From Peptoniphilus_A sp001811425 (lineage in GTDB: Bacteria > Bacillota > Clostridia > Tissierellales > Peptoniphilaceae), in assembly GCF_001811425.1 (NCBI RefSeq), contig NZ_KV804713.1, positions 1 to 30,298 on the forward strand: a stretch of DNA of 30,298 bases, in the 5' to 3' direction. Made by a program: the position numbers and the translations under genes. The first letter of the stretch is position 1, and the number at the start of each line of letters is the position of its first letter. Positions 6,553-14,488 of this stretch are shown here, in pieces. Below the pieces are notes generated by a model. It worked only from the letters and a program-made list of their open reading frames with translations, was not told where the DNA came from and did not search any database.

Positions 6553-7353
6553 TTGTCAAAAATTATAAATATACTTACAAATGCAAATTTCGAATCAAAA
6601 AAAACTGCCACAGAATTGCATAAAGTTTTAACAAGATATGGCTACGAGCCCTTTAACGGCTTCAAAAAAAATGCCGAGCTTTCCATTTGCATTGGCGGCG
6701 ACGGTTCCTTTATAAAGGCTATTCACAAAAACGACTTTCCAGAAATGCCCTTCGTAGGAATAAATACAGGTCACCTTGGCTTTTATCAAGAGATAAAGCC
6801 TGACGAAATCGAAAAATTTGTAAAGGACTACAACAGCGGCAACTACATTGTAGATGATATAAAGCTAATAAGATCGGACATCTACACAAAAAATAAGGTC
6901 TATAAATTTTATTCAGTAAACGAAGTTGTCTTAAAGGCAGCCCATTCAAAGACCATACACATGAATGTCTTCATCGACAGAAACCATGTAGAAAAATTTT
7001 CAGGAGACGGCATCTTAGTTGCAACACCATCAGGCTCCACTGCCTACAACTTTTCATCTGGCGGCGCCATAGTCTACCCAAGCCTACATGTCCTACAGAT
7101 GACGCCAATTTCTCCAGTGAACTCTGCTGTCTACCGCTCCCTGGGCTCATCAGTAATCGTTCCTGGAGCTCACACAATTTCTCTTGTTGTTGAAAAGCGC
7201 TACAAGGATTCAAATCTTTTATTAGTTGACGGCTCCGAATATTTTTTCAACAACCTTCACAGGGTAAACATTAGGCTATCAAACAAGACCATAAAAAAAC
7301 TCGTCTTCTCAAATAATTCCTATTGGGACAATTTAAAAGACAAGTTCCTATAA
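6553..7353 (+). CDS. nadK: NAD kinase
   Basis: It phosphorylates NAD to NADP in the cytosol, the only route to NADP in most bacteria. The family GGDG motif is at 48-51 (ICIGGDGSFIKA). Further family blocks are present: GINTGHLGFYQE near 69-80, and DGILVATPSGSTAYNFSSGG near 152-171, which forms the NAD site. Length (266) is normal. The start is a TTG preceded by a strong GGGGGG tract, with no nearer ATG. The Gly-Asp-Gly-Ser form replaces the more usual Gly-Asp-Gly-Thr, a conservative change. It is a monocistronic gene with its own promoter and terminator, transcribed away from the pseudouridine synthase gene. Confidence 0.93.
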   Translation: MSKIINILTNANFESKKTATELHKVLTRYGYEPFNGFKKNAELSICIGGDGSFIKAIHKNDFPEMPFVGINTGHLGFYQEIKPDEIEKFVKDYNSGNYIVDDIKLIRSDIYTKNKVYKFYSVNEVVLKAAHSKTIHMNVFIDRNHVEKFSGDGILVATPSGSTAYNFSSGGAIVYPSLHVLQMTPISPVNSAVYRSLGSSVIVPGAHTISLVVEKRYKDSNLLLVDGSEYFFNNLHRVNIRLSNKTIKKLVFSNNSYWDNLKDKFL

Positions 7354-7382
7354 GTTCTGAAAAATTTTCAGAGCTTTTTTTA
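7353..7382 (+). terminator. Terminator of nadK
   Basis: AGTTCTGAAA (7353-7362) pairs with TTTCAGAGCT (7366-7375), one G-U pair, followed by T tracts on the plus strand. It begins at the last base of the stop codon. Confidence 0.8.
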
Positions 7383-7432
7383 TTTTTTGTGATGCAGCTA
7401 AATCAATATAATAAAAACCTCTTGCTAAGAAT

Positions 7433-7469
7433 AAAAAATCTCACCCAAAATTTATGGATGAGATTTTTT
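7433..7469 (-). terminator. Terminator of the vWA-SLH gene; repeat copy 1
   Basis: A 14-bp stem (one U-G pair) between 7456-7469 and 7433-7446 with a 9-nt loop ends in TTTTTT on the minus strand, 9 nt after the stop codon. The AT arms make it look bidirectional. Its central 23 bases (7440-7462, beginning CTCACCC and ending GGATGAG) recur exactly on both sides of the assembly gap near 10.6 kb. Confidence 0.8.
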
Positions 7470-7477
7470 ATTTTTAT

Positions 7478-10066
7478 TTATTTTTCTTCACCTATAGGAG
7501 GAACTGGAAAAGTAAATCTCTTTTCATTCAACCTTATCCACCTTTCATTCTTTCCACTTGTAAGTCTTTCATAGTCATGGCCATTCATAGCTTCTACAAT
7601 TGGTCCATATGCCCAATAATTTTCTTCAACATCTTTCATTGGTGCTAATTCTGATTTGTGTGACTTTATAAAATCTAGATCAGCGTACCTATTTAAAATT
7701 ATATTTGTAGCACTTACTACCTCTGCTCTTGTAATATATTTATCAGGCTTAAATGTACCATCTGGATAACCACTTATCCAGCCTTTATTTGCAGCCTGTC
7801 CTATTACTTTACTTGCCCAGTGATTTTCACTTACATCAGAAAAACTATTATTTCCTTGCCCGTCTAAATTATCAAAGCTTGCCGCCATTTGAGCAAATTC
7901 TGCTCTTGTTATCGGTTGATCTGCTTTGAAACTTCCATCAGGATATCCTTTAACAAAATTTTTCTCATTCATAAATGTTACTGCATAGGCATACCAGTCA
8001 TTCTCCTTGACATCATTAAATACAATGCTGTATATTTTATTTTTTTCAGGCCTATCTTTTAACAATCTAGCAAACATCATTGTTACTTCTGCTCTTGTCA
8101 TTTGTTTATCTGGGCCAAAAGTCTCATCAGGATAACCCTTCATATAAGCATAGTGGTCTAATAAATTAATTTCTTCTTTTCCTGCTATTACTTTTATTGT
8201 TTCTGGTTTTTCAGATTTATGCCATGTCTTTATAGCATCTGGTTGTTTTATCCAAATAGCATAAACTACAGTATCTTGGTTTACAATAGTACTACCAGTA
8301 AAGCTTGTACCAGTGCCATCTTCTTTTGTATTCCACTCTTTAAATATATATCCATCTTTAATTGGATCTATTGGCATTGACTCATTAGTTAATGAATCAT
8401 TGTCGATTGTTTTGCCTTTTTCCACAGTAACAACTGCATGAGTTTTGTCAGAATCTTTGAAAGTAACTTTTACATTTTGAGCTTCTTTATTAAGAGTAAC
8501 TTTTGGACTTGGAAATTCGATGTCTGTTCCCTGAATTCCATTTCCATCAATAGGTGTCAATTTAGCTGATTTATTAGTGTCAAAAGAATAATTACCACTT
8601 GTTTCTGGTACCTTAACGAGTTTTTCATTATACTTAAGAACAGCTGGCTTTTTTGGATACAAAGTTTCATTTATTTCTAACTTAAGATTTTCATTTTCAC
8701 CTTTTGTATAAGTTAAAACATAACGATAAGTTCCGTCATCTAATTTTCCAAAGCCATATTTTGTTTCATCAATTTTTTCAGGTTTAAGATTTTCCTTTGC
8801 AACTTCAAGGCTAATTTTATTAATGTCATTTACAAAATCAAAATCTTCGCCTATATAATCTGTAAGATAGGAGCCTTTTGTGATTTTATCTAAGATTCCC
8901 TTTTTTATGTTAGCAAAATCAGTGTTGAGTTCTCCATTGTTAGACTGCCTTGATAAATATTTTAAAAATTCACTACCATCAAAATCAGCTGCATTTTTAA
9001 AATATACATTCATTTTGTAACCAGCATTCACCATTTCTTGAAAAGTATCATCTGTTCTCATAAAGGCAACGTCAATGTTTGATGGTGCATTTAAATCAAT
9101 TGGAGTTATTATATTATTAAGTCCGCCACCTTTTCTTCGTGAGAAAATTGTATATTTATAGTCATATTGTTGCCAGTTTTTTGAATTATCATTTTCTTGT
9201 CCCCTATAATAATCTAAATATTCGCCTAATTTTTGCCAATTCTGCATAGCTTGAGAGAAAATAAAGTTACTGCCATCAGAAAATTTCTTCCAATCATTTT
9301 TTAGATTATATTCTCGACTTTGATATTCCCAAATTCCACCTTGTCTATCAGCTCCATAAAGATAGTTTGTTCCAGTGCTAGGATTTGTTTGCTTTTTCGG
9401 GTCTCCAAAGGATCTAGTATAGGCTTCTTTGTAATTTCCATCCTTACAGTAAAGATAAGTTGCCCCATCACTAATAAGAATAACATACTTATTTTCTGAT
9501 AGTACATCATTATCCTTATCTAGCATATCTTTTGCAGCTAAAAGTCCTGCATGCATATTAGTGCCAAAGCCAGGAGAAGATCCCATTGCATTTATTATTC
9601 CATCATAATCAGAAGTAATATCTGTTAAATCTTGTTTTATGTTTCCTATATATGAAAAAGAAACTACACCAACCTTTACATTCAAACCCTTTTCTTGTGT
9701 TTCGTCTTTTAGGGTCTTCAAAAATCCCTTTGCTTGCTCAAAAATTTCCTGTTCCGCTGAAGCTCCTGATTTATCAAGTACAAAAACAACATCGGCTGGT
9801 AAAACCTCTTGCTTGCCTGGAAATTCTAATTTAATAGTTGTTTCCAAATTTTCATCTAATGTCGTAGCTTCCTTGATATTTCTATCTAAGCTATCAGCAT
9901 TGGATTCAGAATTATCATTGCTTGCTTTTAATTCATCTTCCGTAAGATTATTGCTGTTGATTTCGTTAAAAGCACTTGCATTAACAGTAATTCCTTCTGT
10001 TAATATTGCTAGCATCATTAAAGTAGCCAGCAAAAAACTTGTGATTTTTTTTGTAAATTTTTTCAT
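7478..10066 (-). CDS. Secreted vWA-domain protein with three C-terminal SLH domains
   Basis: The 862-residue surface protein starts with a Sec signal peptide (basic MKKFTKK, hydrophobic core to about 25, probable cleavage near 30). A von Willebrand A domain follows (about 90-370). Its metal site keeps Asp98, Ser100, Thr169 (FGTNMHAG) and Asp200 (ISDGA), but reads DKSGAS, with Ala102 in place of the second MIDAS serine. A linker with beta-rich repeats leads to one InlB/Flg_new-type repeat (about 545-605, ending VVYAIW). Three SLH domains follow (centred near 640-665, 704-730 and 763-790), with GYPD motifs in each. SLH domains bind pyruvylated secondary cell-wall polymer. No LPXTG is present. 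An adhesin or S-layer-associated role is inferred. The ribosome site is AAGGAGG, and codon use is AT-rich like the flanks. Confidence 0.9.
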   Translation of the reverse strand: MKKFTKKITSFLLATLMMLAILTEGITVNASAFNEINSNNLTEDELKASNDNSESNADSLDRNIKEATTLDENLETTIKLEFPGKQEVLPADVVFVLDKSGASAEQEIFEQAKGFLKTLKDETQEKGLNVKVGVVSFSYIGNIKQDLTDITSDYDGIINAMGSSPGFGTNMHAGLLAAKDMLDKDNDVLSENKYVILISDGATYLYCKDGNYKEAYTRSFGDPKKQTNPSTGTNYLYGADRQGGIWEYQSREYNLKNDWKKFSDGSNFIFSQAMQNWQKLGEYLDYYRGQENDNSKNWQQYDYKYTIFSRRKGGGLNNIITPIDLNAPSNIDVAFMRTDDTFQEMVNAGYKMNVYFKNAADFDGSEFLKYLSRQSNNGELNTDFANIKKGILDKITKGSYLTDYIGEDFDFVNDINKISLEVAKENLKPEKIDETKYGFGKLDDGTYRYVLTYTKGENENLKLEINETLYPKKPAVLKYNEKLVKVPETSGNYSFDTNKSAKLTPIDGNGIQGTDIEFPSPKVTLNKEAQNVKVTFKDSDKTHAVVTVEKGKTIDNDSLTNESMPIDPIKDGYIFKEWNTKEDGTGTSFTGSTIVNQDTVVYAIWIKQPDAIKTWHKSEKPETIKVIAGKEEINLLDHYAYMKGYPDETFGPDKQMTRAEVTMMFARLLKDRPEKNKIYSIVFNDVKENDWYAYAVTFMNEKNFVKGYPDGSFKADQPITRAEFAQMAASFDNLDGQGNNSFSDVSENHWASKVIGQAANKGWISGYPDGTFKPDKYITRAEVVSATNIILNRYADLDFIKSHKSELAPMKDVEENYWAYGPIVEAMNGHDYERLTSGKNERWIRLNEKRFTFPVPPIGEEK

Positions 10067-10097
10067 AATATTTTCCTCCTTACATGTTTAAATTTAT

Positions 10098-10152
10098 AAA
10101 AAAAAATTGACAAAAGTACATACCTATGCAAGGTAATTGCTTTTGTCAATTT
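10098..10152 (-). promoter_or_regulatory. Leader hairpin with T tract upstream of the vWA-SLH gene
   Basis: Perfect 13-bp arms AAATTGACAAAAG (10104-10116) and CTTTTGTCAATTT (10140-10152), with a smaller ACCT/AGGT helix inside the 23-nt loop. On the minus strand the hairpin runs straight into nine T residues, about 30 nt before the start codon. This has the form of an intrinsic terminator placed in the 5' leader; an operator is the alternative. Confidence 0.65.
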
Positions 10153-10182
10153 AAAAACCATATAAAAAAAGGCAGAATTATC

Positions 10183-10208
10183 CTGTCTGTCTGTCTGTCT
10201 GTCTGTCT
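10183..10208. repeat. Tetranucleotide repeat, six and a half CTGT units
   Basis: Six perfect CTGT units plus CT on the plus strand (ACAG on the coding strand of the SLH gene). It lies at the predicted transcription start and first leader bases of that gene. Pure tetranucleotide tracts change length by slipped-strand replication. Confidence 0.95.
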
Positions 10209-10210
10209 TA

Positions 10211-10240
10211 ATTATTGAATCCATTATCATAACTTGTCAA
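10211..10240 (-). promoter_or_regulatory. Candidate promoter of the vWA-SLH gene
   Basis: Minus strand TTGACA (10235-10240), 18-nt spacer, AATAAT (10211-10216), predicting a start near 10204, within the ACAG repeat. The -35 sits in an ACTTGACAAGT palindrome. Confidence 0.55.
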
Positions 10241-10514
10241 GTCCTTTTTATTTTTATTTATTATATCATTTTTTTATTTCCATTACAATAATAATAGTCA
10301 CAATTCTCAACTTGTTTACAGCCTTTGCATTTTAAATTGCAACAATAAATTAGCTACTTTATATAAAAAAATAAACTAGACAATCTTTTTCCATATCTAT
10401 TTAAATAGAAAATTTTTTCTGTAATTTTTTCATAAATACTTTTCTAGCATTTAAAATCTTATCCATTAATGATGTCTTAACTACAAATTTAAAAAGCTCT
10501 TGCTAAGATTATAG
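10241..10514. other. Gene-free AT-rich stretch
   Basis: Between the SLH-gene promoter and the gap I see only AT-rich sequence with many stops in all frames. The longest minus-strand frame here is about 33 codons with no ribosome site. No tRNA, CRISPR or clear palindrome was found. Confidence 0.6.
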
Positions 10515-10675
10515 AAAAAATCTCACCCAAAATTTATGGATGAGNNNNNNNNNNNNNNNNNNNNNNNNNNNNNNNNNNNNNNNNNNNNNNNNNNNNNNNN
10601 NNNNNNNNNNNNNNNNNNNNNNNNNNNNNNNNNNNNNNNNNNNNCTCACCCAAAATTTATGGATGAGATTTTTTT
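10515..10675 (-). terminator. pyrG terminator split by the assembly gap; repeat copies 2 and 3
   Basis: Right of the gap, after the pyrG stop, the minus strand reads into an A tract then the GGATGAG/CTCACCC hairpin. Left of the gap the same hairpin sequence is followed by the T tract and by the CTTAGCAAGAG segment also found beyond copy 1. If the two 23-base copies are one sequence, the merged stretch is a normal 14-bp terminator. Confidence 0.6.
10545..10644. other. Assembly gap of exactly 100 N
   Basis: One hundred N, the usual placeholder for a gap of unknown size. Both sides end in the identical 23 bases (10522-10544 and 10645-10667) that also form the core of the SLH-gene terminator. 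Confidence 1.
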
Positions 10676-10683
10676 ATTTATCT

Positions 10684-12282
10684 TTATTTGTTTTTATTTT
10701 TTATTGCTGCCTTTATGAAGCCATTAAAGAGTGGATGAACTTTTGTTGGCCTTGACTTAAATTCTGGGTGGAATTGACAAGCCACAAAGAAGTCATTGTC
10801 CTTTATTTCAATTATTTCAACTAAATCTTTATCTTCATTTATTCCAGAAAAAGTCACGCCAGCTGATCTAATTTTTCCTCTAAAGTCATTGTTGAATTCA
10901 TATCTGTGCCTATGTCTTTCTTTGATTTTTTCTTCTCCGTAAAGGCTATAAACCAAAGTATCCTTTTCAATTGTGCAGTCATAATTTCCAAGTCTAAGAG
11001 TTCCACCAACATTCTTGATGTCCTTTTGATTTTCCAAAAGATCAATTATTGGATAATTTGTATCTGGATTTATTTCTGTAGAATTTGCATCCTTGTAGCC
11101 AAGTTTATTTCTTGCAACATCAATAAGTGCAATTTGCATTCCATAGCAAATTCCAAAGTAAGGCACATTGTTTTCGCGAGCGTACTTACTTGCCATGATC
11201 ATGCCTTCTGTTCCACGAGAGCCAAAGCCGCCTGGCACAATTATTCCGTCAAGCCCTTCTAAGATGCTAGCATCCTTTTCTATATCTTCAGAATTTATCC
11301 ATTTAATCTTTACCTTGTAGCCATTTTCGCAACCTGCATCAGTAAGTGCTTGTGTGACAGATAGGTAAGCATCGTGAAGGCTTACATATTTGCCTACAAG
11401 ACCAATTGTAACTTCGCCCTTGACGTCTTTAAATCTTTCAACCATTTCTTTCCACTTGCCCTTTGATGCTGGTCTGTCTTCAAGGTCAAGTTCTTTTAAA
11501 ATATAATCATCTAGATGTTGTTCGTGGAAAACAAGTGGCACTTCATAAATTAAGTCTACATTAGTTGATTGGATAACTGCTTCCACTGGCACATCGCAGA
11601 ATAGAGAAATTTTTTCTCTCAAATCCTTTGTTACAATGCCATTAGACCTAACAATTATCACATCAGTTTTAATTCCGTTACTCATAAGCTCCTTAAAGGA
11701 GTGTTGAGTTGGCTTAGTCTTTAGCTCGTCAGAGCCTGGAATATTTGGCACTAAAACTGTGTGGACAAATAAGACATCTGATGTTTTATTTTCTGAGTGA
11801 ATTTGTCTTATTGCTTCCAAAAATGGTAGGGACTCAATGTCTCCCACTGTTCCACCAATTTCTGTAATTACAACATCAGCCTTTGATTCTTTGGCAGCCT
11901 TATAAACTGCATTTTTTATTTCGTTAGTGATGTGGGGAATTACTTGCACAGTTGCTCCGTCATAATCACCACGCCTTTCCTTGGCAATAACTGTTGAATA
12001 AACTTTACCAGTTGTAATTGATGCACCCTTAGTTAGTTCTTCGTCGATAAATCTTTCATAGTGGCCAAGGTCAAGGTCAGTTTCTGCTCCGTCTTTAGTT
12101 ACAAAAACTTCTCCATGTTGGTAGGGACTCATAGTGCCTGGGTCCACATTTAAGTAGGGGTCAAACTTTTGCATAAATACTGAAAGTCCTCTGTCCTTTA
12201 AAAGTCTTCCAATACTTGCTGCAGAAATTCCCTTGCCAATTCCTGAAACAACTCCACCTGTAACAAATATAAATTTAGTCAT
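10684..12282 (-). CDS. pyrG: CTP synthase
   Basis: It makes CTP from UTP, ATP and glutamine in the cytosol. The N-terminal synthetase domain begins with the family signature FVTGGVVSGIGKGISAASIG (6-25) and keeps the EIGGTVGDIES block (141-151). The C-terminal class I glutamine amidotransferase domain has its nucleophile Cys379 in FGICYGMQ (the common form is LGICLGMQ) and the HPE dyad in CQFHPEFKSRPT near the end. Length (532) is normal. AGGAGG lies 5 nt before the ATG, 8 nt after the glutamine synthetase gene, so the two are one operon and pyrG probably follows glnN regulation. Confidence 0.96.
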   Translation of the reverse strand: MTKFIFVTGGVVSGIGKGISAASIGRLLKDRGLSVFMQKFDPYLNVDPGTMSPYQHGEVFVTKDGAETDLDLGHYERFIDEELTKGASITTGKVYSTVIAKERRGDYDGATVQVIPHITNEIKNAVYKAAKESKADVVITEIGGTVGDIESLPFLEAIRQIHSENKTSDVLFVHTVLVPNIPGSDELKTKPTQHSFKELMSNGIKTDVIIVRSNGIVTKDLREKISLFCDVPVEAVIQSTNVDLIYEVPLVFHEQHLDDYILKELDLEDRPASKGKWKEMVERFKDVKGEVTIGLVGKYVSLHDAYLSVTQALTDAGCENGYKVKIKWINSEDIEKDASILEGLDGIIVPGGFGSRGTEGMIMASKYARENNVPYFGICYGMQIALIDVARNKLGYKDANSTEINPDTNYPIIDLLENQKDIKNVGGTLRLGNYDCTIEKDTLVYSLYGEEKIKERHRHRYEFNNDFRGKIRSAGVTFSGINEDKDLVEIIEIKDNDFFVACQFHPEFKSRPTKVHPLFNGFIKAAIKNKNK

Positions 12283-12290
12283 ATTTCCTC

Positions 12291-14363
12291 CTAGCTTAGT
12301 GAATTAAAAATATCTTCATAAGATGGCAGCGTAATATTTTTTCTTGAAATTAATTTTTCCATGTCATCGGCAACTTCTCTTGTGGCGCGAAGTTTTGTGG
12401 CAATATTTCTTTCAACATACTCTGCCTTTTTGTAAATGTCATCTATTTTGCTTGAATGTAAAAGCAAGGCTTCAATTTCACCTTCACATTCCATTAACTT
12501 TGTAATCATCTTATCTATTTTATCATACTTAGCCCTTAGCAATTCATTATTTTTAAAATTTAAGATAGGGCTCAGGTCACTTAGCTCGGCAAGACCCATA
12601 GGGATTATGTCCTTTTCAATCATGGCCATCATTATCTTTGCCTCTAAAGTGTGATAGATTACAACTTCTTCTAGGTTTACTTCATAGCTTGCCCTTATTT
12701 CCTTTTCAGTATAAATTCCCCTCTTTAAGAAAATATCACTAAAGTCAAAATCCTTTAGGGCAACTAAGGCATCAAAATAAGTCTTGTGATTTGCAAGTCC
12801 CCTTCTCTTTGCCTCTTCTCTCCACTCAAGAGAATAATTATCTCCGTCGCAAATTACCCTATCGTGAGAAATCATTATTTCCCTCACTATTTCAAGGACA
12901 AGCCTTCTTAGTTTCTTGTAATCATCCTTATAGGGCTCAAGTCTTTCATAAATCCTTGAAAGAGAATCAGTCATTGCGCAGTTAAGTGTAATGTTTAAAT
13001 CAGAGCCAGTCTTTGATGAGCCAAGCATCCTAAATTCAAATTTATTTCCCGTAAAGGCAACGGCTGCAGTTCTATTTCTGTCGCTGGAATCCTTTGGCAC
13101 GCTTAAAAGATTGTAGCCCCTAAAAGTATTATCGTCTTCCTTTTTATATTCTACTTCTTCTTTTATATCTCTAAAAAGTTCCTCTAGGTCGCTTCCCAAA
13201 AATAATGAAACTATAGCTGGCGGTGCTTCGTCTGCTCCAAGCCTAAAGTCATTTGAAGTTGATGATGCGCTAACTCTTAAGAGGCTTTGATACTTGTCTG
13301 TTGCCTCAATTAGTGCTGCCACAAATAATAAAAATATGTCGTTGTTGTAGGGGTCGTCACCTGGATCAAAAACATTTAAGCCATAATTTGTGACGATAGA
13401 ATAATTGTTGTGCTTGCCAGAACCATTTACACTGGCAAAGGGCTTTTCGTGGAAGAGGCAGACCAAATCATTTTCTAGGGCAGTTTCCTTTAAGATGTTC
13501 ATGAGAAGTTGGTTGTCGTCAATAGCCACATTTACATTTTCAAATAAAATTGCCATTTCAAATTGATTTGGGGCAACTTCATTGTGCTCTGCCTCAGAAT
13601 AAATGCCAAGCTGGTAAAGTTTTTCGTCAACATCCTTATAAAATTTTTCAACTCTTGCAGGAATTTGACCAAAATAGTGATCAGACAACTCTTGTCCCTT
13701 GGGCGAAGGAGCTCCAACTATAGTTCTTCCAATATTTTTGAGGTCGCTTCTCTTTTTATATATTTCTTTATCAACTAAGAAAAATTCTTGTTCAAGACCA
13801 ACCTTTACCCTCATCCTGTAGGCATATTCGTCCTTCTTAAATAAATTTACAATTTTTACGCCCTCAGCACTTAAAATTTTTGTAGAATCAATGAGGGGTC
13901 CTCTCTTGTCAAGCTTTTCACCCTTGTAGGACATAAAAATAGTGGGGATGTAAAGGACATTTCCAATGATAAAAGAATTTGCTGTAAGGTCCCAGTAAGT
14001 GTAGCCTCTCGCCTCAAAGGTAGACCTCATGCCACCACTTGGAAAGGATGAGGCATCTGGCTCTCCCTTTACAAGTTCCTTGCCTGAAAATCTATTAATT
14101 GGTTCACCATCAGAAGTCCTTGAAATAAAGGCCTCGTGTTTTTTTGCAGTGTGACCGCTTAGGGGCAAGAACCAGTGAGCAAAGTGGGTTGCGCCATTAC
14201 TTAGGGCCCAATCCTTCATGGCATGGGCAATGGCATCGGCAGTCTCTCTGTCCAAGTCCTTTTCATTTCTTAGGGCATCCTTCCACTTTAAATAAATTGG
14301 ATAGGGAAGTGCTTCCTTCATCTTTTTCTTATTAAAACTTTTTATTCCGAATTCCTCGATCAT
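12291..14363 (-). CDS. glnN: Glutamine synthetase type III
   Basis: The protein makes glutamine from glutamate, ammonia and ATP; type III enzymes are large dodecamers found in Bacteroidetes, cyanobacteria and anaerobic Firmicutes. At 690 residues it matches GSIII (about 700-730), far longer than GSI/II (about 450). GSIII features include the N-terminal HAMKDWALSNGATHFAHWF block, GLEQEFFLVD, the NEVAPNQFEMA segment, GSGKHNNYSI and the C-terminal helical domain. I choose the ATG at 14363: the GGGGGGG run six bases before it serves as ribosome site. The upstream in-frame ATG at 14378 contains that run in its own codons and lacks a site. A consensus promoter and a terminator-like leader hairpin precede it. 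pyrG follows. Confidence 0.95.
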   Translation of the reverse strand: MIEEFGIKSFNKKKMKEALPYPIYLKWKDALRNEKDLDRETADAIAHAMKDWALSNGATHFAHWFLPLSGHTAKKHEAFISRTSDGEPINRFSGKELVKGEPDASSFPSGGMRSTFEARGYTYWDLTANSFIIGNVLYIPTIFMSYKGEKLDKRGPLIDSTKILSAEGVKIVNLFKKDEYAYRMRVKVGLEQEFFLVDKEIYKKRSDLKNIGRTIVGAPSPKGQELSDHYFGQIPARVEKFYKDVDEKLYQLGIYSEAEHNEVAPNQFEMAILFENVNVAIDDNQLLMNILKETALENDLVCLFHEKPFASVNGSGKHNNYSIVTNYGLNVFDPGDDPYNNDIFLLFVAALIEATDKYQSLLRVSASSTSNDFRLGADEAPPAIVSLFLGSDLEELFRDIKEEVEYKKEDDNTFRGYNLLSVPKDSSDRNRTAAVAFTGNKFEFRMLGSSKTGSDLNITLNCAMTDSLSRIYERLEPYKDDYKKLRRLVLEIVREIMISHDRVICDGDNYSLEWREEAKRRGLANHKTYFDALVALKDFDFSDIFLKRGIYTEKEIRASYEVNLEEVVIYHTLEAKIMMAMIEKDIIPMGLAELSDLSPILNFKNNELLRAKYDKIDKMITKLMECEGEIEALLLHSSKIDDIYKKAEYVERNIATKLRATREVADDMEKLISRKNITLPSYEDIFNSLS

Positions 14364-14387
14364 AAGTTTCCCCCCCATAAAGTTTTT

Positions 14388-14424
14388 GAAAAATAAAAAA
14401 ATGGCAATTAATTAAAATTGCCAT
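14388..14424 (-). terminator. Terminator hairpin in the glnN leader
   Basis: Perfect stem ATGGCAATT (14401-14409) and AATTGCCAT (14416-14424) with a 6-nt loop, followed on the minus strand by TTTTTTTATTTTT. It lies between a consensus promoter and the glnN ribosome site, so it could serve as attenuator as well as terminator for the upstream kinase gene. A small AAACC-ACA-GGTTT hairpin precedes it. Confidence 0.75.
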
Positions 14425-14449
14425 TATGAAAAACCTGTGGTTTCTTTTT

Positions 14450-14478
14450 ATTTTATTTCAAATTCTATTTCTTGTCAA
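14450..14478 (-). promoter_or_regulatory. Promoter of glnN-pyrG
   Basis: Minus strand TTGACA (14473-14478), 17-nt spacer, TAAAAT (14450-14455), starting 10 nt beyond the kinase stop codon. The predicted start near 14443 gives an 80-nt leader. Confidence 0.75.
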
Positions 14479-14488
14479 TAAAATATAA

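Noticed and set aside
9639..10091. 150-codon plus-strand frame
   Set aside because: Antisense to the signal peptide and vWA domain of the SLH protein, with no ribosome site or recognisable domain.
10183..10208. Possible CRISPR-like or coding repeat
   Set aside because: A pure 4-nt tandem tract without spacers or an open frame; it is a simple-sequence repeat.
10400..10510. Short minus-strand frame of about 33 codons containing two ATGs
   Set aside because: Bounded by stops, no ribosome site, and typical of AT-rich noncoding DNA.
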